Made by a program: the position numbers and the translations under genes. DNA of 64,000 nt, taken from positions 3,410,001 through 3,474,000 of the forward strand of contig NZ_CP020809.1 of the NCBI RefSeq assembly GCF_002157835.1, in the 5' to 3' direction. The notes below the pieces were generated by a model that was not told the DNA's origin, made no database searches, and worked only from the letters and a program-made list of their open reading frames with translations. Numbering within the stretch: the stretch's first letter is position 1; each line of letters starts with the position of its first letter. The DNA comes from Mycobacterium dioxanotrophicus. Its GTDB lineage: Bacteria; Actinomycetota; Actinomycetes; Mycobacteriales; Mycobacteriaceae. Positions 51,757-59,616 of this stretch are shown one piece after another.

Positions 51757-52492
51757 GTGGGTAACCTCCGATGAATTTTCCGAAGAATGCGGACAGTGCC
51801 TCGGCCAGTTCGTGCGGGCATTGCACCGGGAGCATGTGCCGCGCGCCGGGGATGATGACTGCCTCGCAGCCGGGGATGGCGGCGGCAAGGCGGGTCGTCA
51901 TCGCCGGGGTGGAACCGGGATCGAGCTCACCGGTGACCGCGAGGGCCGGTGCGGTGATGCGATGGAGTTCAGGGCCGATCTCGGCATCGCCGGTGGCGAA
52001 CACTCGGTAGCAGTTCACAAAGCTGTCCGGGTCGTTGGCCAGCAGCGTGGCCTTGGTTCGGGCGATCTGTTCGTCGTCGACGTCGGTACCGTCATACCAA
52101 CGATGCAGGGACGCTTCTGAACTCGCCGCCACGTCGGCGGCGGCGGTATCGAGCCGGGCCAGCACCGCGGCCCGCTCCTGCGGTGTGCGTTGGCACACCG
52201 AGGAGACGGAGGTCAGCGACGCGACCAACTCCGGCCGGTGCACCGCCAGATACTGGGCGACGAGTGCGCCGAGGGAGAATCCGACCAGGTGCGCCCCGGC
52301 AGGAATCTCGTCGGCGACTCCATCAGCCAAATCGGCCAACGTAATTCCTGCCGGGGCCGGTGGCCGGCTGCCGTGCCCGGGCAGGTCCGGAGCCAGGACC
52401 GTGAACCGGTCGGACAGCAGCGCGGTCACCGGCTCCCACACGGTGTGGTCAAGGCCCACGCCGTGTAGCAGGACAAGTGTCGGCCCGGTCAT
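51749..52492 (-). CDS. Alpha/beta hydrolase (PcaD/RutD-like)
   Basis: A 247-aa alpha/beta hydrolase: LVLLHGVGLDHTVWEPV, the nucleophile in HLVGFSLGALVAQYLA, the acid region ALAVTGELDPGSTPAM and the His in IPGARHMLPVQ. The size and pattern are those of enol-lactone or ester hydrolases such as PcaD, and also of RutD. It overlaps the aldehyde dehydrogenase by 8 nt in a same-strand catabolic run. Confidence 0.88.
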   Translation of the reverse strand: MTGPTLVLLHGVGLDHTVWEPVTALLSDRFTVLAPDLPGHGSRPPAPAGITLADLADGVADEIPAGAHLVGFSLGALVAQYLAVHRPELVASLTSVSSVCQRTPQERAAVLARLDTAAADVAASSEASLHRWYDGTDVDDEQIARTKATLLANDPDSFVNCYRVFATGDAEIGPELHRITAPALAVTGELDPGSTPAMTTRLAAAIPGCEAVIIPGARHMLPVQCPHELAEALSAFFGKFIGGYPRV

Positions 52493-52498
52493 CGACGA

Positions 52499-53050
52499 TT
52501 ACTTCTCGCTGCTCAGCGGGGCGAGACGCTGCTGCGGCCGGCCCCGCGTGGCCGCTGCGAGCGCGATGACGATCTCGTCGGCGTGGGGAGCATCGGCGAT
52601 TCGCACCTCGATGGTCTGGTGGTGCGATCGGATGGTGGCGTCGGTGATGTGCTTGAGCGGGATGTCGAAGACGACGCCGGCCGGCGCGCGCTTCTCGACC
52701 GCGGGCAGCAGCGTGGTGGCGTTGGCGGCCTTGCGGAAGTGATCACCGAACTTCAGGGTGTGGATCAGCCCGGAGCCATGCTCGATCTCGCCGTTGAGGC
52801 CGACGATCGCGGCCTTGCCGTAGGCCTCCGCGGTCCCTTCGAGAGCTTCGAGCACCAGAGGTGCCAACAGCGCTCCCACATCGGACGCGGTCGCATCGAT
52901 GCCGGGTGCCAGGTCATCGACAAAACCCTGTCCAGCCCAAGGGTTTTCGATCACTGCGGCGACGACGGCGACGCGGGCCGGTGGGTTGACCTCGCGGCCG
53001 CCCTCGGTTCGGATCTCTTCGACGACGGTGACGATCTTGCGCAGCTTCAT
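52499..53050 (-). CDS. AA_synth (PF06684) family protein, copy 1
   Basis: A 183-aa member of the AA_synth/DUF1185 family, of unknown reaction. It shares with its neighbour the core pattern AYGKAAIVGLNGEIEHGSGLIHT, and RSHHQTIEVRIADAPHADEIVI. Start at 53050 overlaps the stop of copy 2 by 4 nt. The family occurs in catabolic clusters with LLM oxygenases and hydrolases; a hydrolytic or isomerising role on a ring-opened intermediate is a guess. Confidence 0.88.
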   Translation of the reverse strand: MKLRKIVTVVEEIRTEGGREVNPPARVAVVAAVIENPWAGQGFVDDLAPGIDATASDVGALLAPLVLEALEGTAEAYGKAAIVGLNGEIEHGSGLIHTLKFGDHFRKAANATTLLPAVEKRAPAGVVFDIPLKHITDATIRSHHQTIEVRIADAPHADEIVIALAAATRGRPQQRLAPLSSEK

Positions 53051-53667
53051 GGCAGGGCACTCTCCAGGTTCTTGACGGTGACAGCAGGGTCGGTGGTGCG
53101 ATCCCCGATGCGGGGGTGGGGCCGTGGACCGGTTGATCCGGCGGCGATGATGACGATCTCGTCGGGGCGGGGTGCGTCGGACACCCTGGCGGTGACGGTC
53201 TGGTAATGGCTGCGGGTCGCGGCGTGGGTCTTGTGCCAGAGCGGAACAACCAGTGCCGCACCGGCTTCGGACCGAGTATCGGCGAAGCAGATGATCGATT
53301 CGCCCTCCAGGAACTCGCGCATGAGGTTGCCGAAGTACGGGGTGTGGATCAGCGCGCCGCCGTGCTCAATCTCTCCGCTATTACCGACGATGGCGGCCTT
53401 GCCGAACGCCTCGACCGCATCGACCCCACCTAGCACCGCTATCAGGCGATCGCTGAGCAGCTGGGCGAGCACCGGAGCGATCCGGGTGACCTCCGGCGAA
53501 AGGTCGCGTGACGGACCGGTTCCCAACCATGGATTGGTGATCACCGCGGCGACAGTGGCCTGTAGCGCCGGATCGGCCGGTTGCTCACCGGCCTCGGTCA
53601 CCACCGTCTCGCGATAGAGAACCAGCTTCCGCAGTCCGATGCTGTCTTCCCGTCTACTCTCTTGCAT
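53047..53667 (-). CDS. AA_synth (PF06684) family protein, copy 2
   Basis: A 206-aa paralogue of the gene just downstream, sharing EAFGKAAIVGNSGEIEHGGALIHT and RSHYQTVTARVSDAPRPDEIVI. The first gene of the same-strand run. The two copies are only moderately alike outside the core, so a heteromer or two different substrates are possible. ATG at 53667 is used; a start at the GLRKLVLYRETVV segment would also fit copy 1's N-terminus. Confidence 0.88.
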   Translation of the reverse strand: MQESRREDSIGLRKLVLYRETVVTEAGEQPADPALQATVAAVITNPWLGTGPSRDLSPEVTRIAPVLAQLLSDRLIAVLGGVDAVEAFGKAAIVGNSGEIEHGGALIHTPYFGNLMREFLEGESIICFADTRSEAGAALVVPLWHKTHAATRSHYQTVTARVSDAPRPDEIVIIAAGSTGPRPHPRIGDRTTDPAVTVKNLESALP

Positions 53668-54006
53668 GCCACAGCACAGTAGACCTCAACCTGGCCGTGG
53701 TCAATAGTCTGTGCGCCGCAGGCCTTGAGTGCCGATCCGAACTCCGGTCGGACGCCGACGCGCATCACTAAAAAGCCTTTAGTACAGCAAGATTCATCGT
53801 CACTGCCATCCGTCGGTCCGTGGTCGTAGGTGTCTGCCGAGTGCAGCGGCGCCCCGCTGGTCGCAGTCACATTGACATGGAACTATGAGCCACGTTACAT
53901 TCTGTTGTATGCAAGCCCATGGCTTTTCTTGTGTGGCCAGGCTCCTCGGCCATCGCGCAGCCGCATGCACAGACCGGTAGGTGCACAGTGAAAGGAAAGT
54001 TTGGAT
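53668..54006. other. Divergent promoter region of the catabolic island
   Basis: 339 bp between the AA_synth gene (minus) and the SnoaL-like gene (plus), without a gene. It holds the GntR-type site at 53896-53915 and AAAGGAAAG just before the SnoaL-like start. AT-rich hexamers suitable for promoters occur around 53765-53795. Confidence 0.6.
53896..53915. promoter_or_regulatory. Candidate GntR operator
   Basis: TACATTCTGTTGTATGCAAG. Its first 17 bases match the reverse complement of 57255-57271 at 15 positions (TACATTCTGTTGYATRC), and its end contains the near-palindrome TTGTATGCAA expected for FCD-type GntR proteins. It lies between the divergent catabolic transcripts. Confidence 0.6.
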
Positions 54007-54435
54007 ATGTCTGATGTCGATGAGCGGCGTGTTCGGATCCAGCAGGTGTGGGAGGCCGCCTGGGACCGCGGGGAAGTCGATGATCTCGACAAGCTGTTGA
54101 GTCCGGCCTACCTGCGCTTCGGAACATCCAGTAGCGGCCAGAGTTTGGCGGATTTCAAGGCTTCGATCGTCAGCACCCGTGCCGCATTCCCGGATCTTCT
54201 GACCGTGATCGACGAAGTCGTCATCGAGGGCGACCGCGCCGCGATCCGCTGGCACAGCACGGGAACCCACCAGCATCCCTTCATGGGGGTACCGGCCACC
54301 CGGCGCACCGTCAGCATCAGTGGTTCGACGTTCGCGCGATTCGCCGACGATCGTGTTGTTGAAGAATTCGTCACCTGGGACCCCAGAGCGCTTCTCACGG
54401 CCCTTGGGATCATCACTGTCGGCCAGGACCAGTGA
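54007..54435 (+). CDS. SnoaL-like/ester-cyclase domain protein
   Basis: A 142-aa SnoaL-like (NTF2-fold) protein: RRVRIQQVWEAAWDRGEVD, TVIDEVVIEGDRAAIRWHSTG, GVPATRRTVSISGS and ADDRVVEEFVTWD. The fold binds small ligands and includes polyketide cyclases, isomerases and hydrolases. Start at ATG 54007 rather than TTG 54001. The GTG of the flavin reductase gene overlaps its stop by 4 nt. Confidence 0.85.
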   Translation: MSDVDERRVRIQQVWEAAWDRGEVDDLDKLLSPAYLRFGTSSSGQSLADFKASIVSTRAAFPDLLTVIDEVVIEGDRAAIRWHSTGTHQHPFMGVPATRRTVSISGSTFARFADDRVVEEFVTWDPRALLTALGIITVGQDQ

Positions 54436-54959
54436 TCGAGATGTCCAACGACGAAGGCACGACGGCCCAGATCGAGCCCGACCTGAATGTGATGAAGCAG
54501 GTCAATCGACAGTTCATCAGCGGGGTGACCGTCGTTACCGCGCTCGACGACCAGACCCCCCGTGGTTTGGCGGTCAACGCTTTTTCGAGCATCTCCCTGG
54601 AGCCTCCAACGGTCATGGTCGCCGTACAGCGGACGTCATCCACACACGACTGCCTTTACCGCGCCAGGCATCTGGCAATCAACATCCTGTCGACCGATCA
54701 ATTGGACGTCGTCAGTGTCTTTGCCACGAAAGCACCGGACAAGTTTTCGGGTCTGGACTGGGCGCCGGGACCGTTCGGGAGCCCTCTGATCAACCGCAGC
54801 GGCGCCCAGATGGAAGTGGAGATCCGCGAACGATTGCAGGCCAGTACCCACACGGTATTCATCTGCCGTGTGGTCCATGCCGCGGTCAGCGACCGGCCAC
54901 CGATGGTTTACAGTGCCGGTAAGTTCTTCGATGGCGGCGCACTGTCGCCCCTGGGTTGA
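54432..54959 (+). CDS. Flavin reductase (FMN-binding split barrel)
   Basis: A 175-aa flavin reductase-like protein: RQFISGVTVVTALDDQTPRG, VNAFSSISLEPPTVMVAVQR and VVHAAVSDRPPMVYSAGKFF. This family supplies reduced FMN or FAD to partner monooxygenases. The LLM enzyme at 49018 is the obvious partner across the divergent promoter. The GTG start overlaps the preceding gene. Confidence 0.9.
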   Translation: MIEMSNDEGTTAQIEPDLNVMKQVNRQFISGVTVVTALDDQTPRGLAVNAFSSISLEPPTVMVAVQRTSSTHDCLYRARHLAINILSTDQLDVVSVFATKAPDKFSGLDWAPGPFGSPLINRSGAQMEVEIRERLQASTHTVFICRVVHAAVSDRPPMVYSAGKFFDGGALSPLG

Positions 54960-54992
54960 ACCAGGCTGGGAGCGACATCGGAGGGGCCCACG

Positions 54993-55691
54993 GTGAAAAG
55001 CGGCGAATCCAGCAATGGCTCTATCCAGAGCAGGCTGATTGCCGAGGTGCGTCGTCGCATCATCTCCGGCGAGATCCCTCCCGGGGTGAACATCTCCGAA
55101 CTCGCACTGGCCGAGGAGTTCGGGGTCTCACGCACCCCGGTGCGCGAGACGTTCAAGCAGCTCCAGACCGAGGGCCTGATCGAGATCCGGCCGCGCGTCG
55201 GCACTTTTGTCACCACGCCGTCGCGCCGCGAGATCCTGGAACTGTTCGAGATGAAGGAGCTGCTCGAAGGCGCCGCGGCACGTTTGCTCGCCCAGCGCGG
55301 CCGGGTACCCGAAGTCGATCAGCTCGAGGAGAACCTGCGCCAGTTCGACAAGGCCGTCGCGTCGGATGATCGAGACCGGTACGTCGAGCTGGTCGATGAG
55401 TTTCACAACCTGCTCATCGTCGGTGCGGACAACGCCAAGTTGGAGAGTCACTACCGGACGTTGATGAACCAACTTGCGTACTCACGCCTGGTGACCACGT
55501 CGCTCAGCCAGCCCGGCCGGCCGATTCAATCCGATCGCGAGCACCACCTGGTGCTGGATCTGATCATCGCCAAGGACGGCGACACCGCCGAGCGGGTGAT
55601 GCGCGAACACGTCCGTGCCAGCCGTCAGGCTCTGCTGGCTGGTCTCGAGCCGGGACCGACCGGCGATCACGGCCGGCGCCACGCCGGCTAG
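54993..55691 (+). CDS. GntR-family (FCD) transcriptional regulator, copy 1
   Basis: A 232-aa repressor with an N-terminal winged helix (LALAEEFGVSRTPVRETFKQ) and a C-terminal FCD ligand-binding domain (LVDEFHNLLIVGADNAKLES, ERVMREHVRASRQALLAG) with the metal-site His/Asp pattern. It lies at the end of the SnoaL/flavin reductase unit and is about 85% alike, by eye, to the copy at 56454. It probably controls the divergent catabolic transcripts through the site at 53896. Confidence 0.93.
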   Translation: MKSGESSNGSIQSRLIAEVRRRIISGEIPPGVNISELALAEEFGVSRTPVRETFKQLQTEGLIEIRPRVGTFVTTPSRREILELFEMKELLEGAAARLLAQRGRVPEVDQLEENLRQFDKAVASDDRDRYVELVDEFHNLLIVGADNAKLESHYRTLMNQLAYSRLVTTSLSQPGRPIQSDREHHLVLDLIIAKDGDTAERVMREHVRASRQALLAGLEPGPTGDHGRRHAG

Positions 55692-55798
55692 CAGACAGTC
55701 GTCCACCCATCAGGAGCGGACGGTCCCTCCGGCGTCAATCCTGTTGGTATTGACTGCAATTGACGGCTGATGCGGCTGCGCGGGGCTGGTCAGTTCGG

Positions 55799-56416
55799 TC
55801 ACACTGCCTGGACATCGGCGCAGAGTGCCAGCTGATGCTTGAGCGCGAACAATGATGCGCTCAGTCCGTCGAGGACTTCGCCGGCGTCATCGACGAGTCG
55901 GCACATCACGGCGACCGGCGGATGCCCGGCTGCTCTGGTCAGATCGACGGCGTATTCCCACGACCGCGCTCGCTCTGCGAAACCGCCGTCTGCGCAGCGG
56001 ACCGGCAGGACGTGACCCGGGCGGGTCAGGTCGTCGACGCCGGTGGTGGGATCGGCGAGCACTCGCACGGTATGTGCGCGATCCCGTGCGGAAATGCCTG
56101 TGCCGATACCCGATACGGCGTCGACCGCCACCGTGAACGACGTGCCGCTGTCTTCTGAGGCGAGTACCGGCTGGTCCGGTATCCGCAACGTGTCCAGCAA
56201 TGAACTCGGCATCGCGGCGTGCACGATCCCGGACGAGTGACTGATGGCGAAATGCAGTTGTGCCGTGGTGGCGGTGGCTGCCGGGAATGCGAGCAGGGCG
56301 CCGTCCCCGTCGAGAAACACGCCCGGCAGTCCCGCGGCGAACGCCTCCCGGACCTCGGCCCGAAAGCCGTCGGCCCAGTTGGCATCTGTCGCGAACGGGA
56401 TGAGTGTGCTGGTCAT
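55799..56416 (-). CDS. RibB-like protein lacking catalytic residues
   Basis: A 205-aa protein with the 3,4-dihydroxy-2-butanone-4-phosphate synthase fold of riboflavin synthesis: SHSSGIVHAAMP, FTVAVDAVSGIGTGISARDR, DLTRPGHVLPVRC and AAGHPPVAVMCRL line up in order. The acidic DDEDRENEGD active-site loop is shortened to LDGDGALL, the HTEA histidine is replaced in ARSWEYAVDL, and the late catalytic Glu (usually CE) is Arg in MCRL. It cannot make riboflavin precursors by the known mechanism and may bind a sugar phosphate or act as a new enzyme. It is flanked by two GntR paralogues and shares a strand with copy 2. Confidence 0.82.
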   Translation of the reverse strand: MTSTLIPFATDANWADGFRAEVREAFAAGLPGVFLDGDGALLAFPAATATTAQLHFAISHSSGIVHAAMPSSLLDTLRIPDQPVLASEDSGTSFTVAVDAVSGIGTGISARDRAHTVRVLADPTTGVDDLTRPGHVLPVRCADGGFAERARSWEYAVDLTRAAGHPPVAVMCRLVDDAGEVLDGLSASLFALKHQLALCADVQAV

Positions 56417-56453
56417 CGATCGGCTCCTGTCTGTTGGTTCGTCGGGGGAGTGC

Positions 56454-57098
56454 TCAGAACTGCATGCCGGCCATCAGGGCCTGCCGGCTGGCGCGGACGT
56501 GTTCACGCATCACCCGTTCGGCGTTGGCGCCGTCCCCGGCGACGATCAGCTCGAACACGTGGCGATGCTCGCGGTCACATTCGGCGAGCCTGCCGGGTTG
56601 ACTCAGTGAGGTAGTGACCAGGCGTGCGTAGGCGAGTTGGTTCATCAAGGTCCGGTAGTGGCCTTCCAACTTGGCGTTGTCGGCACCAGCCATGAGCACG
56701 TTGTGAAATTCGTGCACCAGCTCGGCGTAACGAGCGCGGTCGTCGTCGGCCACTGCGCGACTGGCTCGGCGAAGGTTGTCTTCCAGCTGATCGATCGCCG
56801 GCACCCGTCCGCGTTGGGCGAGCAGGCGGGCGCCGGCGCCTTCGAGTAGTTCCTTCATCTCGAACAGCTCGACGATCTCGCGTCGCGAGGGCGTGGTGAC
56901 GAATGTGCCGACGCGCGGCCGGATCTCGACCAGTCCTTCGGTCTGCAGCTGCTTGAACGTCTCGCGCACCGGGGTGCGTGAGACCCCGAACTCCTCGGCC
57001 AGTGCGAGTTCTGAGATGTTCACTCCCGGTCGGATCTCACCGGCGATGATGCGACGGCGGATCTCGGCGATCAGCCGGTCGGGTTTCGGACGGCTCAC
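56454..57098 (-). CDS. GntR-family (FCD) transcriptional regulator, copy 2
   Basis: A 214-aa paralogue of the regulator at 54993, in opposite orientation. The DNA-binding region is nearly identical (LALAEEFGVSRTPVRETFKQ) and the FCD domain has the same pattern (LVHEFHNVLMAGADNAKLEG). Both probably bind the same operator words; one candidate, at 57255-57271, lies upstream of this gene. It may control the RibB-like gene downstream (38 bp) and cross-regulate copy 1. Confidence 0.93.
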   Translation of the reverse strand: MSRPKPDRLIAEIRRRIIAGEIRPGVNISELALAEEFGVSRTPVRETFKQLQTEGLVEIRPRVGTFVTTPSRREIVELFEMKELLEGAGARLLAQRGRVPAIDQLEDNLRRASRAVADDDRARYAELVHEFHNVLMAGADNAKLEGHYRTLMNQLAYARLVTTSLSQPGRLAECDREHRHVFELIVAGDGANAERVMREHVRASRQALMAGMQF

Positions 57099-57526
57099 GG
57101 CGTGTCACAGCTGCGGGTATTGCTGCGGCAGACGGCAGGCACTGGGTTTACCTCTTTCGGGGATGACTGGTGTCGATGCGTCAACGGGGCCGAACAATTG
57201 CTGCGGCGAGACCACGGTCACGTGATGGGCTGGCTGCCTCACCAGATGGCTGTGGTATGCAACAGAATGTAGCGGTCGGCACAAATGCATGTCAATGTGA
57301 TGCGCGGCCTAAATTTGTTATTCAGCAGATTCCGGCTGTACCGCGCGGCCGTTAGCGCCAAAGAGCCAGGTTCTACGCATTTATCTCGCCCACATCTGAT
57401 GAGCGACGGTGCTGTGAGCGGATGGGAGCGCCCACGCTCCACGGTCGCTACTGGCATGCAACAAATAAACGGGAGGAACGGACTCGGAGCGCTCAACGGT
57501 GTGGTGTCATGCACCATTAGTGCGCT
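57099..57526. other. Divergent intergenic region with GntR- and XRE-type sites
   Basis: 428 bp without a convincing gene between the GntR gene and the XRE-cupin gene. Contains the GntR-like site 57255-57271, a weaker relative GGCATGCAACAAA at about 57453, a hairpin GGGAGCG/CGCTCC near 57424-57440, and the XRE-type inverted repeat at 57510. Open frames there are shadows. Confidence 0.6.
57255..57271. promoter_or_regulatory. Candidate GntR operator, matching the site at 53896
   Basis: GTATGCAACAGAATGTA; its reverse complement TACATTCTGTTGCATAC agrees with 53896-53912 at 15 of 17 positions. It lies about 160 bp upstream of GntR copy 2. Confidence 0.6.
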
Positions 57527-57534
57527 ATGGTGCA
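57510..57534. promoter_or_regulatory. Inverted repeat covering the XRE-cupin start
   Basis: TGCACCAT (57510-57517) and ATGGTGCA (57527-57534) with a 9-bp spacer. The right arm contains the start codon, which fits negative autoregulation. Confidence 0.6.
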
Positions 57535-58144
57535 CTTCGTGGATTCGGTGGCCAAACTCGCTACAGCGATCGGTGCGCGGGTCAAGCAGGAGCGTCAGGC
57601 CCGCGGCTGGACCTTGGATCATCTCGCCGAGGTCGCGTCGGTCAGTCGCCGCATGGTGGTCAGCGTCGAGCAAGGTGCCGTCAATCCCAGCGTGGGCACG
57701 CTGCTCCGGCTCAGCGACGCACTCGGTGTGGGGCTTCCGGTGCTCGTGGAGCCACCGGAACCCAAGTCGGTCAAGGTGGTTCGCTACGGTGAGGGCGCGG
57801 AATTGTGGACCGGTGCGGCAGGCGGGCGCGGTGTTTTGGTCGCCGGTACAAACCCTCCCGACGTGATGGAGCTGTGGGACTGGTCGTTGGGACCGGGAGA
57901 CCGGCACGCCAGCGAGGCGCACGCCGCCGATACCAAGGAACTGGTGCACGTCCTGGAGGGGGCGATCACGGTCGAGGTCGCCGATGAGGTGATCGCACTG
58001 GAAACCGGGGATGCCATCGCCTTTCCCGGCGATGTCGACCACGCCTATGCCAATCCGCACACCGTCCCCGCGCGGTTCTCGCTGGCTGTGTTCGAACCCG
58101 GCGTGGGCGGCGCATCTGCGCCTTCGGAGCCGCTCCATGGCTGA
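57527..58144 (+). CDS. XRE-family regulator with C-terminal cupin domain
   Basis: A 205-aa regulator: an N-terminal helix-turn-helix (LDHLAEVASVSRRMVVSVEQ, VNPSVGTLLRLSDALGV) and a cupin domain from about 85 (KELVHVLEGAITVEVADEVI, GDAIAFPGDVDHAYAN). HTH-cupin proteins often control amino-acid or polyamine catabolism. Its end overlaps the next gene by 8 nt. Confidence 0.92.
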   Translation: MVHFVDSVAKLATAIGARVKQERQARGWTLDHLAEVASVSRRMVVSVEQGAVNPSVGTLLRLSDALGVGLPVLVEPPEPKSVKVVRYGEGAELWTGAAGGRGVLVAGTNPPDVMELWDWSLGPGDRHASEAHAADTKELVHVLEGAITVEVADEVIALETGDAIAFPGDVDHAYANPHTVPARFSLAVFEPGVGGASAPSEPLHG

Positions 58145-58862
58145 AACTCTCGGGGCGTTCCTCGACGCCGCGCGCATCGACGACGCTGTTTTCGCCTTGC
58201 GGCCCGATTACCGCGCCGTGCTGCTGGCGGTCGACGGCTTCGTGCCCGGGCCCAGCGACCACGCGGGTGAACTGCTCCTGCGCCAGGCCGAATCTGTTGC
58301 CGCGCAATCGGTCAGTGAGGTTCCCGTCGATAAGCTCCCACACATCGCGGATTGGCGCGAGGCGTACCGGGCGTTCGGGGCGAAGCCGCAACGCACCCGC
58401 AACAGCGTGGAAGCGCTGACGCGTCGGGCCGGCTCGGGTCTGCCGCGGGTCAACCGGCTCACCGACATCTACAACGCGATCTCTGTGTTGCACCAGGTGC
58501 CGGTGGGCGGTGAAGACCTGTCCCGGTACGAGGGGGCACCACAGTTGATCCGCGCGACCGGCGACGAGTGTTTCGACACCACGGCCGACGGTCTGGAGGT
58601 CGTCGAGCATCCCGAGCCCGGTGAAGTCGTGTGGTGCGACGACGCCGGAGTGACATGCCGGCGGTGGAATTGGCGTCAGGCCCGCCGTACCCAGCTTCGG
58701 GAGGACACGAGTTCGGCGCTGTTCATCCTCGACGCGCTCGGTGCGATGACGGACGCGCAACTGCATGCCGCCGCCGATGACCTCGCCGCCCGGTTGCGTG
58801 GTCTGGGAACCAACGTCCTTATCGCACAACGCTTTATGTCCAGTAGCTCACCGACAACCTAG
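58137..58862 (+). CDS. B3/B4 tRNA-binding-domain protein
   Basis: A 241-aa stand-alone B3/B4 domain, as in the phenylalanyl-tRNA synthetase beta subunit editing region: WREAYRAFGAKPQRTRNSVE, LPRVNRLTDIYNAISVLHQVP and the C-terminal TQLREDTSSALFILDALG. Such proteins are thought to deacylate mischarged tRNA or act on small molecules. ATG at 58137 overlaps the XRE gene, so the two are coupled. Possibly the regulator senses an amino acid that the B3/B4 protein proofreads. Confidence 0.87.
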   Translation: MAETLGAFLDAARIDDAVFALRPDYRAVLLAVDGFVPGPSDHAGELLLRQAESVAAQSVSEVPVDKLPHIADWREAYRAFGAKPQRTRNSVEALTRRAGSGLPRVNRLTDIYNAISVLHQVPVGGEDLSRYEGAPQLIRATGDECFDTTADGLEVVEHPEPGEVVWCDDAGVTCRRWNWRQARRTQLREDTSSALFILDALGAMTDAQLHAAADDLAARLRGLGTNVLIAQRFMSSSSPTT

Positions 58863-58872
58863 GAGACCGAAC

Positions 58873-59538
58873 ATGCTGATCCACCCCTGGGACGCCGCAC
58901 TGGAGACCGCCGAATGGCAGGACTGGTTGGCCAACACCGATCGGTTCGGGATGTTGGCGGTCAACAACGTCGACCCCACCCAGGCGCCGGTGGTCGTGCC
59001 CACTCATTTCACCGTCGCCGGCGAGGAACTGTTGGTCCATCTGGCACGGCCCAATCCGGCGTGGCCACACATGGAGGCGGCCGGCGAGGTTCGGCTGGTG
59101 GTGATCGGTGACTACGCGTACATCCCGACGTATTGGCGCGCGAAGGCAGGCGGCCCCGACGAGGACGGCGTGCCCACCAGCTACTACACCTCAGTGCAGT
59201 TCGTGTGCCGGCCCACGGTGGTCGACGATGCGGAGGGCAAGGTGTCGATTCTGGCTGCTCAGCTGGGGGACTTCCAGCCCGAGGGCGGGCATGCCGAGGT
59301 GGCCGTCGCCGACGGCCCGTACGGGCGCATGCTCCCGGGCATCCGCGGCCTGCGACTGTCCGTTGTGCGCGTCGAGGCGAAGTTCAAGTACGACGACCAC
59401 AATCCGGTCGAGCACCGCGAGCGCGTCATCGGCAATCTTGAGGACCGCAACCATGGTCTCGACAGCGGCGCCGCAGCCCAACAGCGCCGGCGACTGGCCG
59501 CCATCGGCGACTGGAAGACGTTCCGTAACAAGCGATGA
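58873..59538 (+). CDS. PaiB-like FMN-binding protein
   Basis: A 221-aa PaiB-family protein ('FMN-binding negative transcriptional regulator', split-barrel fold): MLIHPWDAALETAEWQDWL, VVVPTHFTVAGEELLVHLAR, RLVVIGDYAYIPTYW and LPGIRGLRLSVVRVEAKFKY. In Bacillus the pai operon limits sporulation and polyamine effects. AGGAGA precedes the ATG. It follows the B3/B4 gene by 10 nt. Confidence 0.9.
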   Translation: MLIHPWDAALETAEWQDWLANTDRFGMLAVNNVDPTQAPVVVPTHFTVAGEELLVHLARPNPAWPHMEAAGEVRLVVIGDYAYIPTYWRAKAGGPDEDGVPTSYYTSVQFVCRPTVVDDAEGKVSILAAQLGDFQPEGGHAEVAVADGPYGRMLPGIRGLRLSVVRVEAKFKYDDHNPVEHRERVIGNLEDRNHGLDSGAAAQQRRRLAAIGDWKTFRNKR

Positions 59539-59616
59539 CGAAGACTCACGCGTCCCGCAGCACGATCCTGCCACCGTGGAACCTGGCGGTGGCGGCTCCG
59601 GCGGGGGCGGCGTGGC

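Noticed and set aside
57239-58177. 312-aa minus-strand frame over the XRE-cupin gene
   Set aside because: It is the antisense of a well-formed regulator gene and shows no family motifs.
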